A DNA stretch of 22,010 nucleotides from a virus, in IMG/VR virus record IMGVR_UViG_3300031565_014018, positions 1 through 22,010 of that record; one strand, given 5' to 3'. Shown here piece after piece: positions 1 to 6,749 of the stretch (position 1 is its first letter; every line of letters begins with the position of its first letter). The position numbers and the translations under genes are program-made. The notes under the pieces were generated by a model. The model saw only the letters and a list, made by a program, of their open reading frames with translations, was not told where the DNA came from and ran no database searches.

Positions 1-321
1 GGATTTAGAAACATGCCAGTCACTAAAGAATTTAGATTCTTTATTTGTTATGGAAAAGTAATTAGTGGCGGCTACTACTGGACTAATTATATTGAAGATT
101 TATCAGTAAAGCCCGATGTCAATGAGGTTCCAAAAGAGTTTCTCGATGAAGTCATTGAGAGAGTTGGAAAAAATTGCAACTTTTATGTTGTTGATGTTGG
201 TCAAAAACTTGACGGAAGTTGGATGGTTGTTGAGTTGAATGATGGACAATGTTCGGGATTGTCTGATAATAATCCAGAAGTATTGTATAAAAATTTATTT
301 AATATAATCAATATTCTATAG
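1..321 (+). CDS. ATP-grasp ligase, C-terminal part (5' end outside window)
   Basis: The frame is open at base 1 (codons for G-F-R-N precede the first Met at 13), so this is the 3' part of a longer gene and Met13 is probably internal. The residues E-F-R-F-F, the beta-rich segment through F-Y-V-V-D-V-G, and the C-terminal V-V-E-L-N-D-G-Q-x-S-G-L followed by a helix match the end of ATP-grasp domains of the R2K type (often annotated DUF4343). In ATP-grasp folds the Arg, the Asp of the D-V strand and the E-x-N pair contribute to ATP/metal binding. Such enzymes join a carboxylate to an amine or thiol through an acyl-phosphate; phage members are predicted peptide or protein modifiers, but the substrate here is unknown. 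It is the only plus-strand gene and converges with the head-protein gene ending at 360, with no clear terminator in the 38-base gap. Confidence 0.75.
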   Translation, partial: GFRNMPVTKEFRFFICYGKVISGGYYWTNYIEDLSVKPDVNEVPKEFLDEVIERVGKNCNFYVVDVGQKLDGSWMVVELNDGQCSGLSDNNPEVLYKNLFNIINIL

Positions 322-359
322 TTATATTACTTCTACACATAAATGCTATCCGTTTACGG

Positions 360-1049
360 TCAGAGCCATAGACATTCCAAAAACGAATTTCTAGGATTTG
401 GTGGTCCCGTAACTATAGCAATTGTTGGGTGGTTTTCACTTGGTTGTCTCGTTGTGAAGTATCCCGCTTCGGATACAAACAATGGAGCATTCAAAGGATA
501 TCGTTGAGCCGCTTCATATTGGTCAGTTGCGCAAATCATTCTTTGGAACCAAATAGAAATTCTATTTGAGCCCATTGTATCATCATCACCAGGAACATTC
601 GGAACCTGATATGTATAACTTACAACAGTTCTAATTGCATCAGGAATTCCATCGCCATCCAGGTCAACATTCAGCTCGGTTCCTGTTGGAAAGACAACTA
701 CACCGTTTCTTGAATTTAATAAAACTTTTACATCTCGACTAATAAAGCTTCGTTCTAAAACGTTAGGATTATCAAGGGTTGCTTGAATATCCATAACAGA
801 AACATATTTATTACCCTGACGAATTCCTGTTGCTGGTGCAATAACTTCTTCATCAACGGCTTGTGAATAAAACGATCTGGTTCTTGTATTATCAATAATT
901 CCTAAAGGTGCGGTTCCATCTGAAACCCCGTAAACGATATTATTTCCTTCAAGCATTAATTGGCCCACCATTCCGGGCATAAAATCACCAACAGATGATA
1001 CTGGATAACTTGTAGCAAGAGAGTTGCCAATTTGAATTAATCTTAACAT
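360..1049 (-). CDS. Probable head decoration/accessory virion protein with Ca-binding-type loop
   Basis: A 229-aa protein, mostly predicted beta, last in the downstream minus-strand unit. The N-terminal part (F-M-P-G-M-V-G-Q-L at 23-31, then P-L-G-I-I at 48-52) has the pattern of small capsid-associated proteins, in which a P-G-x-V turn is followed by a P-x-G-I strand. Residues 129-137 read D-L-D-G-D-G-I-P-D, the aspartate ladder of calcium-binding loops of the dockerin/thrombospondin type. The C-terminus (about 186-229) is again beta-like with prolines. It follows the 191-aa gene by 36 bases and starts at ATG without a good Shine-Dalgarno. At 229 aa it is short for a major capsid protein of a large phage, so I favour a decoration or stabilising protein; a tail or minor head role is also possible. 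It ends with TGA. The virion role is inferred from context and composition. Confidence 0.45.
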   Translation of the reverse strand: MLRLIQIGNSLATSYPVSSVGDFMPGMVGQLMLEGNNIVYGVSDGTAPLGIIDNTRTRSFYSQAVDEEVIAPATGIRQGNKYVSVMDIQATLDNPNVLERSFISRDVKVLLNSRNGVVVFPTGTELNVDLDGDGIPDAIRTVVSYTYQVPNVPGDDDTMGSNRISIWFQRMICATDQYEAAQRYPLNAPLFVSEAGYFTTRQPSENHPTIAIVTGPPNPRNSFLECLWL

Positions 1050-1085
1050 AATTTTTTATATAACATTAGTTAATTATAACATTAA

Positions 1086-1661
1086 TTAATAAGGAACAAC
1101 AGAAGATTCGCCTAAACTTTCATTATCGTCTTCAAGCATTGCTTTTTCAAACTTTTCAATATCATCAGTAGTACCAGTTTTTTCATCTTCATTTTCATCT
1201 TCATCTTCATCTTCATCTTCATCTTCATCTTCATTGTCAGCAGGGCTACCTTTATCTTCAAATTTCACATCTTCAGAAATAGTAGAAAGCATTTCTTCTG
1301 CTTGTTTGCGAAGATTTTTTCTATTTTCTAAAGCAATGCTTTCTAAAAGTTTACTAGTAATATTTTCTTCTTGAATCATTCCTTTTGAAGCAAAAAACTC
1401 AGCAATTTTAACCAAATCAACAATAGCTGATCTTGCTGTAACAGGAGGAGTTGCATCCTTTTGTTTTTCTAAATCTTCTTTATCTTTTTTTGAACTTTCT
1501 GAATTTTTGTCCAGTTCTTTTTCTGGATCTTTTTTTGGATCTTTTGAATCTTGCGCAATCTTACTTAATTTAATAGAACCACTAAATAGTTTTTTATGTT
1601 CATCGCTGTCCATGATGCGAATCATTTCTGAACTAATATCATCAGAATTTTGTTGTCTCAT
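1086..1661 (-). CDS. Acidic low-complexity protein of the virion module
   Basis: A 191-aa protein of unknown function. The layout is an N-terminal helical peptide ending in K-I-A-Q (34-37); a lysine/glutamate-rich disordered stretch (38-75); a helical hairpin (about 79-130) with V-K-I-A, then K-G, then K-L-L-E-S; a run of alternating Glu/Asp (about 144-160); and an acidic tail. The Glu/Asp run is encoded by a perfect hexanucleotide repeat. The helical hairpin resembles the C-terminus of the 254-aa protein two genes upstream. The start has a strong Shine-Dalgarno (AAGGAG, spacing about 5). It is probably a small virion-associated or scaffold-like protein whose N-terminal peptide may be processed. 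No catalytic motif is seen. Confidence 0.6.
   Translation of the reverse strand: MRQQNSDDISSEMIRIMDSDEHKKLFSGSIKLSKIAQDSKDPKKDPEKELDKNSESSKKDKEDLEKQKDATPPVTARSAIVDLVKIAEFFASKGMIQEENITSKLLESIALENRKNLRKQAEEMLSTISEDVKFEDKGSPADNEDEDEDEDEDEDENEDEKTGTTDDIEKFEKAMLEDDNESLGESSVVPY
1182..1235. repeat. Hexanucleotide TTCATC tandem repeat inside the 191-aa gene
   Basis: Six perfect TTCATC units run from 1194 to 1229, with imperfect units on both sides. Read on the minus strand they encode alternating Glu and Asp. The unit is a multiple of three, so slippage would change the length of the acidic run without breaking the frame. Confidence 0.9.
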
Positions 1662-1732
1662 AATGTCTCCTTAGTTACTGTCCATGGCCAGCATGAACCA
1701 ACATTTACATTTATACTTATCTATTCGTAGAA

Positions 1733-2161
1733 TTACGGTGATATACGTTGAAGCTCTTTAAGTTTTTGCAAATGATCACCAGTGATAAAATGCGGTTTTA
1801 CATTTTCAAAAATAGAAACTATAACATTTGGCTCAACACCTGGAGTACCTTTAGGGACCGCTAGTATGTTCCATACTTCTTTAATAGAAGGTGGATTCAT
1901 AGCAACTTGAGCTGATGGGTTGTCTCTTTTTTGAATAAGATCTTTTAAATAACGAATAAATTTATTATGATTATTTTTTTTAGTGGTGTCTGGACCCATA
2001 TTGACACCTTCAAGAGCGTTTAAATTATTTTCTAATAGCGCAGGATTTGTAATTGTAGTTTGCCCATAGTTGGGTTGTTCGGTCATTTCTGTACCCACTT
2101 CAACTTCTTGCGCTTTTTTCTTTATAGAAAAAACACTATATCTAGGAAACATGCGTTTCAT
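1733..2161 (-). CDS. Small protein of the virion module with putative N-terminal propeptide
   Basis: A 142-aa protein not matched to a known family. A basic, aromatic N-terminus (residues 1-18) ends with three lysines and A-Q (K-K-A-Q at 15-18). A disordered Gln/Asn/Thr-rich linker follows (19-58), then a probably folded helical C-terminal domain (about 60-142). Its ATG shares a base with the stop codon of the 254-aa gene (TAATG), and I see no separate Shine-Dalgarno, so it is probably translated by reinitiation. The arrangement (short basic peptide, K-x-A-Q, linker, domain) recurs in neighbouring genes and suggests a protein packaged in the prohead and trimmed there. That role is inference; the gene itself is well supported by coupling and frame. 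Confidence 0.6.
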   Translation of the reverse strand: MKRMFPRYSVFSIKKKAQEVEVGTEMTEQPNYGQTTITNPALLENNLNALEGVNMGPDTTKKNNHNKFIRYLKDLIQKRDNPSAQVAMNPPSIKEVWNILAVPKGTPGVEPNVIVSIFENVKPHFITGDHLQKLKELQRISP

Positions 2162-2925
2162 TATTTGATTAATTTACTAATAGCAGAATGTAAAAGTTTA
2201 TCAGCAATTAGTTCGCTTCTAACATCGCCTTTTTCTCCCAAATAAGTTGCAATTTTTTGAATCCTATCAAGAACCAAAGCTGCTGTTGGTACCGGACCCG
2301 GACCACGAATGCCCATTCCTTCACCTCCTGGACCACTATATGGTGTTTCTGGAACATCAGCAGGAACCGCGTCTTCAACATCTTCTCCTTCTAAACTGAC
2401 ACTGGTTGGATATCTAAAAAGATTAGCCGGATCAATATCTTCAAATTCCATTTCTTCTACACGTCCATCTTTTGGATACTCTCTAATTAAAGTATCTCCT
2501 GGCATAATAAGAGGTTTAGGTTCTTCAAGACCACTAACTGCTTCTGGTTTATCCATTAATGCATCATAAGCCATATCTTTAACTGGTCCAAGTTCTGCAT
2601 TTATTTCATCTTCAGAATCTGAATCAATTTCATTCTTAGGCTTAGGAAAGGATAAAGGACTATACTCTCCTCTTGCATCTCCAAAATTCTCTCCTGTTGC
2701 CTCTTCAAATCTTGAAGGTAGTCCAGTAGGACCACCACCACTGTCTAATTCATCAACAGCATTTGAAATAGCATCAGGATCCATATCAACAGAACCACCT
2801 GTATCTTCTTTACCATAAAGTCCAGTTGGAGAAAGTTGTGCTTTCTTCTCTAATTGCCCACCATAAGAGGCAACAATATTGCCCATAACAAAAGCTAATT
2901 CATTTCCATATTTTGGTTTTAACAT
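2161..2925 (-). CDS. Acidic, Pro/Gly-rich protein of the virion module, first gene after the terminator
   Basis: A 254-aa protein of unknown function. Residues 1-26 form a hydrophobic, helical N-terminal peptide, followed by K-K-A-Q (27-30). Residues 31-215 are mostly disordered and acidic, with many Pro, Gly, Asp and Glu. The last 35 residues (220-254) form a helical hairpin with Q-K-I-A, E-K-G and K-L-L-H-S, like a segment of the 191-aa protein. It is the first gene of a four-gene minus-strand unit, behind a sigma70-like promoter and with a purine-rich AGGAGAGG ribosome site about 11 bases before the ATG. The second gene overlaps its stop codon. A virion or assembly-scaffold role is likely from context; no enzyme motif is visible. 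Confidence 0.6.
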   Translation of the reverse strand: MLKPKYGNELAFVMGNIVASYGGQLEKKAQLSPTGLYGKEDTGGSVDMDPDAISNAVDELDSGGGPTGLPSRFEEATGENFGDARGEYSPLSFPKPKNEIDSDSEDEINAELGPVKDMAYDALMDKPEAVSGLEEPKPLIMPGDTLIREYPKDGRVEEMEFEDIDPANLFRYPTSVSLEGEDVEDAVPADVPETPYSGPGGEGMGIRGPGPVPTAALVLDRIQKIATYLGEKGDVRSELIADKLLHSAISKLIK

Positions 2926-2950
2926 CGTTTAAATTTCCTCTCCTAAAGGT

Positions 2951-2979
2951 ATTCAAGGTTAATGCTATATAATTGTCAA
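2951..2979 (-). promoter_or_regulatory. Sigma70-like promoter for the four-gene downstream unit
   Basis: On the minus strand a perfect -35 box TTGACA (2974-2979) is followed after 17 bases by TTGAAT (2951-2956), which matches TATAAT at four of six positions. It lies between an intrinsic terminator and the ribosome site of the 254-aa gene, where a new promoter would be needed. The -10 box is imperfect, so a phage-specific sigma factor or an accessory activator is possible. Confidence 0.55.
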
Positions 2980-2984
2980 AAACT

Positions 2985-3019
2985 TAAAAAAATAAGCTCC
3001 TTATAAAAAGGAGCTTATT
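2985..3019 (-). terminator. Rho-independent terminator after the protease/scaffold gene
   Basis: A perfect 10-bp inverted repeat (arms 2991-3000 and 3010-3019, GGAGCTTATT pairing with AATAAGCTCC) encloses a 9-base A/T loop. On the minus strand the hairpin is followed by a T run (2985-2992, partly within the arm). It begins 22 bases after the protease/scaffold stop codon. A shorter T run on the plus side gives a weak bidirectional character, but no plus-strand gene reads into it. Confidence 0.85.
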
Positions 3020-3041
3020 TTCAACAATCTAAAATTTGCGT

Positions 3042-6000
3042 TTAGAAATTATTTTTGAATGTATGATTGGAGAATACATCATTGATTTGTTCATATAGTG
3101 ATTTATCGCCTTCACCTGTGGTGATATTGCTATCCATGGCTAAACCATTTTGAATACTACTTACACCATGATCGCTAGCTGTCTTTTGTAGTTTGGTTCG
3201 ATGAGTAGCAATGACTCTTCGCATTGTTTCATATGCCTCAGGATTCCATTTTACAACCCGCTCAACTTCATTCTTAACAGCTTCACGACTATTGGGAATT
3301 AAACCAACTTCTCGCATTTCATGTGCAATCTCGAATGCTCGTGCAATTTTGACTTTAATGGCTTCTTCATCAACTGCAGCACTCTTTTTGTTTTCATAAT
3401 CACCAACTAAACCAGAAGCAAATTCTGAACCTCCATCAACTTGACCATAGTATTTCTTCCAATATGAAACTGCTTCAGCATCCATTCCATTGGCAACAAG
3501 TTGATCAAGATTCGCAACCTTGACTCGACCAGCTTTGATTAGGTTATCAAGCTCTTTTGCATTTGCAGCAACTTTGGCAACCTTGGGATCTTTTCTTGCA
3601 ACTTCTTCCATTTTGCTGTGTGTGGCAGGAAGGTCTTCAACAACTGCTTCACTTGATTTGGTATCAAGTTGACCTAATGTTTCACTGCCTGATGGATGAG
3701 CGCGACCTAGCATTTCACTAACCTTTAAAGCATCTGCAGCAATTTTACGACGATAACCTTTGCGTCCATCTATAGTGTTCAAATCGAATTCAGATTCAGC
3801 TTTCTTTGTTTTGCCCATCATAACTCCTCCTGGCCCACATTTGCCATCTTTGGGTTGTTTGCCTCCCTTCGTATTATCAACTTTATTCTCTTTATCAACT
3901 TTTGTAGCTTTACCAACCGCTTCTGCTTTCTCATCATCTTTTGCAGCTTTTGCAGCGGCTTTTGCAGCAGCATATTCTTCTTTTGCAGCTTTTGCAGCTT
4001 CAGCTGCTCTTTCAGCTTTTATTTTAGCTTTAACGGCTGCTTTTTCAGCTTTTGTAGCTGCAGGCATTGCCTTAGTTGCATCCTTTTGAATACCACCTTG
4101 CAGTGCAGCAGCTTTCTTTTCAAGACCTTCAGTTCCTCTTGCATATTTTACAAAAGCTTTTTGAAGCTCTTCTGCTTTTTTAATAACATCTTTTGCTTCA
4201 TCAATTGCAGCTGTAACAAGTGAGGTAACAAAATCAGCATTAACTGTTTCAATGCCAGGAATATCCATGGTACTCAAAACCATATCAACTTCTCGTTTGG
4301 TATCATTGATTTCAGCATAGATGTTTTTGAAAGAACTCATAAGACCAGCTTTCAATACTGGTTCCATATTTTGAAGTGCTTTAACAGCATCTTCTTCAGA
4401 TGCATTTTTTTCAAGAACACGCAAAGCGGCAGCAACAACTTCTTCTGGATTTTCACCTTCTGCACTCATCAAGCCACCAGGCAATTCAGGAGCATCTTCA
4501 ACAGGAGCGCTTGTGCCTTCGCCTTCAAGAACAGCTAAGCCGTCTTTGATTTCATCGGCCAATTGACTAAGAACACCCGAAACGGTTTCAGCATTTTCTT
4601 TAACAGCATCAGCAGCAAGATTTGCTTTTTCGATAGGGTCCGCAACAGAACTAGGAGTAACTCTTAATTCTGGTCCTTTCTCTTCTCCACCTTCCATAGA
4701 CTCATCCATAGGGGGCGCATCCATAGGAGGAGGCGCATCACCCATAGGAGGTGTCATTTCATCTGGGTCTTCTGTTGGAGGAGGAATTGCTCCATCTAAT
4801 TCTCCCTCTACTTGAGCTACCTTAAACATCTGTACTGTTTTTTGAACACCAGACGCATGTACTGATCGGAGTAATTCACGACCGAAATTTTTTGTACTAA
4901 CAGCTCCATAAAGAGCTGGTTTTCCACCAGTTAACTCATTAAGAGTGGCCGAAAAAACAACTTTGTTGTTCGACATAATGTCCCATCGATGATTAGGGGT
5001 ATCATCATTTCCATCTGGAGTTGCAGCCTTAATAAAATAACCCTTTAAAGAAGCTCTATTGAGTTCTTTTTTGGTTTTTGCATCATTACCCATCATTCCA
5101 TCAGGTTTGATAGTAGAATCAGCATGCATTTGTTTATCTTCTTTTTGCGCTTTATCAGCTAATGGATCTACTTTATAAGTAGTAGGCTCTTCTGTGCCTT
5201 GCATATAAGCGCTTTTATCCAACTTAGCTTTTGCTTGAGCAACAGCTTCTGCACGAAGTGCTTTTCTTTCATCAAGTTTAGCACGAGCTAGCATTTTCTT
5301 TTTCTCTAAATCACCAGGATACATCCCATCGATTGGTCCCACGTCGGGAACATTCTTCAACTGACGATCTTCGTTATTACGAACCTGTTCGGCCATTGGA
5401 TCTTTTTCATATTTTGGCTGTCCAGGAGTTGGCTCTTCTGTGCCTTGGTAGAAACCTTTTTTATCTAATTGTTTTTGGGACATTAACTCCTCCGTATTAA
5501 ATTTAGCAATTTTCCCTATCATCTCTTCTATGCTTGACATCTTAGTTTTGATAAGATTTAAGCTATTTTGGTACCCTTGACGGGTTTCGGTAACTGCCTC
5601 TTGTGCAGCCGTTGCCCTTAATGCAAAATTATTGTCATCTTTTTCTGCCAAAATTTCATGCTCGATTGACGCAACCCTCATCAACAAATCAGAAACCTCT
5701 TCTTTTATAGAAGATAGTTGCTCAAGAGTTGTTGAAGTGCCACTCTTTTTTAATGTGTTTTCAATAGTATTTGTCGCTGCAATTATTTGTCTAACTCTTG
5801 CTAGCGGGTCAGCCCCATTAACTACCAAACTTAGTTCAATTGGAGCCAAATCAACATTTATTTCACCATATGCAATTCTGTTTTTAACATGATCACAATA
5901 CTCGCCTTCAGTCTTTGCAATATTTCCGCATTCAGTACAAATGGATCTACCAACAGCCGTACCCATACTGACAGAGTTTGCTACTCCAGTCTGGACATTT

Positions 6001-6521
6001 CGTGCTAAATCCCCATAAGTAACTTTATCTAACGCACAAAGACCAATAATACATTTATTTTTTTCATCATAAAATGTATCTATAATAAGCCCACGCATAC
6101 CTTCAACACTACTGGATTGGTGGTCTTTGCATAGTGGTTTACCAACCCATTTTTTATAAGCCTTTTTTAGTTCTGATTCAGGAAAAATATCACCATTATT
6201 ATTTTTATAAGGCTTAATACTAGCATCAGAACATTTCCATTTCCAAGAACCATTACCATCTATCAACCATTCAGCTTTTACATCAGAACCATCAGCGCTT
6301 TTTCTTAATAAATTATTATCATCATATAATGATCTTTCAGCTGCATGCATCATAATAGCAGAAAAATATAAAAATTCATTAGCTTTTGGAGCTATTCTTT
6401 TATATTGTGATGCTACTTTTTTGAAACGCGCAACAACATAATCATCATTTATGGCAACATCAGTAGGCTTTACGTCATGCGTAGAAAAATTAATTGCCGA
6501 ACCAAATTTTAGTATAACCAT
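3042..6521 (-). CDS. Prohead maturation protease fused to a giant scaffold-like region
   Basis: A 1159-aa protein. Residues about 1-245 look like a capsid-maturation serine protease of the HK97/T4 gp21/herpes-assemblin fold: V-G-K-P-L-C-K-D-H with His134, and G-V-A-N-S-V-S-M-G with Ser183 or Ser185 as nucleophile. A C-x2-C...C-D-H set (C195, C198, C209, H211) follows, probably a zinc site, and the domain closes with L-A-P-I-E-L-S-L-V-V-N-G-A-D-P. The rest is scaffold-like: coiled-coil segments (250-345), two copies of a segment built on Q-G-T-E-E-P-T (352-404 and 434-480), a K-V-A-Q site (567-570) before a Pro/Met/Asp-rich linker, an Ala/Lys/Glu-rich helix (795-875), and a more ordered C-terminus (about 910-1150). 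Protease-scaffold fusions are known, but this one is unusually long. It should process head proteins and itself. The start has an ideal AAGGAG site. Confidence 0.8.
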   Translation of the reverse strand: MVILKFGSAINFSTHDVKPTDVAINDDYVVARFKKVASQYKRIAPKANEFLYFSAIMMHAAERSLYDDNNLLRKSADGSDVKAEWLIDGNGSWKWKCSDASIKPYKNNNGDIFPESELKKAYKKWVGKPLCKDHQSSSVEGMRGLIIDTFYDEKNKCIIGLCALDKVTYGDLARNVQTGVANSVSMGTAVGRSICTECGNIAKTEGEYCDHVKNRIAYGEINVDLAPIELSLVVNGADPLARVRQIIAATNTIENTLKKSGTSTTLEQLSSIKEEVSDLLMRVASIEHEILAEKDDNNFALRATAAQEAVTETRQGYQNSLNLIKTKMSSIEEMIGKIAKFNTEELMSQKQLDKKGFYQGTEEPTPGQPKYEKDPMAEQVRNNEDRQLKNVPDVGPIDGMYPGDLEKKKMLARAKLDERKALRAEAVAQAKAKLDKSAYMQGTEEPTTYKVDPLADKAQKEDKQMHADSTIKPDGMMGNDAKTKKELNRASLKGYFIKAATPDGNDDTPNHRWDIMSNNKVVFSATLNELTGGKPALYGAVSTKNFGRELLRSVHASGVQKTVQMFKVAQVEGELDGAIPPPTEDPDEMTPPMGDAPPPMDAPPMDESMEGGEEKGPELRVTPSSVADPIEKANLAADAVKENAETVSGVLSQLADEIKDGLAVLEGEGTSAPVEDAPELPGGLMSAEGENPEEVVAAALRVLEKNASEEDAVKALQNMEPVLKAGLMSSFKNIYAEINDTKREVDMVLSTMDIPGIETVNADFVTSLVTAAIDEAKDVIKKAEELQKAFVKYARGTEGLEKKAAALQGGIQKDATKAMPAATKAEKAAVKAKIKAERAAEAAKAAKEEYAAAKAAAKAAKDDEKAEAVGKATKVDKENKVDNTKGGKQPKDGKCGPGGVMMGKTKKAESEFDLNTIDGRKGYRRKIAADALKVSEMLGRAHPSGSETLGQLDTKSSEAVVEDLPATHSKMEEVARKDPKVAKVAANAKELDNLIKAGRVKVANLDQLVANGMDAEAVSYWKKYYGQVDGGSEFASGLVGDYENKKSAAVDEEAIKVKIARAFEIAHEMREVGLIPNSREAVKNEVERVVKWNPEAYETMRRVIATHRTKLQKTASDHGVSSIQNGLAMDSNITTGEGDKSLYEQINDVFSNHTFKNNF
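5082..5468 (-). repeat. Duplicated ~50-residue segment in the scaffold region
   Basis: Residues 352-404 (bases 5310-5468) and 434-480 (bases 5082-5222) of the protease/scaffold protein align: both begin L-D-K, share Q-G-T-E-E-P-T exactly, then D-P-x-A, E-D-x-Q and a D-G-M...D ending. The copies have diverged at DNA level, so this is an old duplication of a protein module and not a recent tandem copy. Confidence 0.75.
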
Positions 6522-6574
6522 ATTTCTCCTTCAATGATATCATGTATATGGAAAAATAATAGTATATCTATGCA

Positions 6575-6748
6575 TTATTGCTTCACCCATGGCGGTACAT
6601 CTTCATCGTCCGAAGCTTCTTTTTCAATCCAATCCTCATCGGGATTAGCTGCCTTCTCAAGTTTTTTTTGCAAATACTCTTCACTAACTTCTTTGCGTGG
6701 TTCGACAACACCACCAACAGAACCTTCACTATATTTTATAAATCCCAT
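6575..6748 (-). CDS. 57-aa acidic protein between phosphatase and protease genes
   Basis: A small ORF fills the gap between the phosphatase-domain gene and the protease/scaffold gene. It begins with ATG one base after the upstream stop codon and has an AGGA ribosome site 5 bases before the ATG. The product starts M-G-F-I-K-Y, has a G-S-V-G-G-V-V turn, a charged helix (about 18-33), an acidic stretch with one Trp, and ends P-P-W-V-K-Q. It has no membrane segment or catalytic motif. Its position suggests a small assembly factor or a peptide linked to the scaffold. Tight packing and the ribosome site support it being real; the function is unknown. Confidence 0.6.
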   Translation of the reverse strand: MGFIKYSEGSVGGVVEPRKEVSEEYLQKKLEKAANPDEDWIEKEASDDEDVPPWVKQ

Positions 6749-6749
6749 A

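Noticed and set aside
360-1049. The 229-aa gene as the major capsid protein
   Set aside because: It is too short and lacks the long N-terminal helix and other features expected of an HK97-fold capsid protein of a large phage.
1062-1090. Direct repeat of AACATTAGTTAAT / AACATTAATTAAT before the 229-aa gene
   Set aside because: It is a 12-of-13 match in very AT-rich gap DNA and could be chance. A TATAAT lies between the copies (1073-1078), but no -35 box is at the right distance.
3760-4223. Two long plus-strand ORFs opposite the Ala/Lys-rich part of the protease/scaffold gene
   Set aside because: They are mirror images of the GCA/GCT/AAA-rich coding strand, with low-complexity Phe/Cys/Ser or Ala products and no ribosome site.
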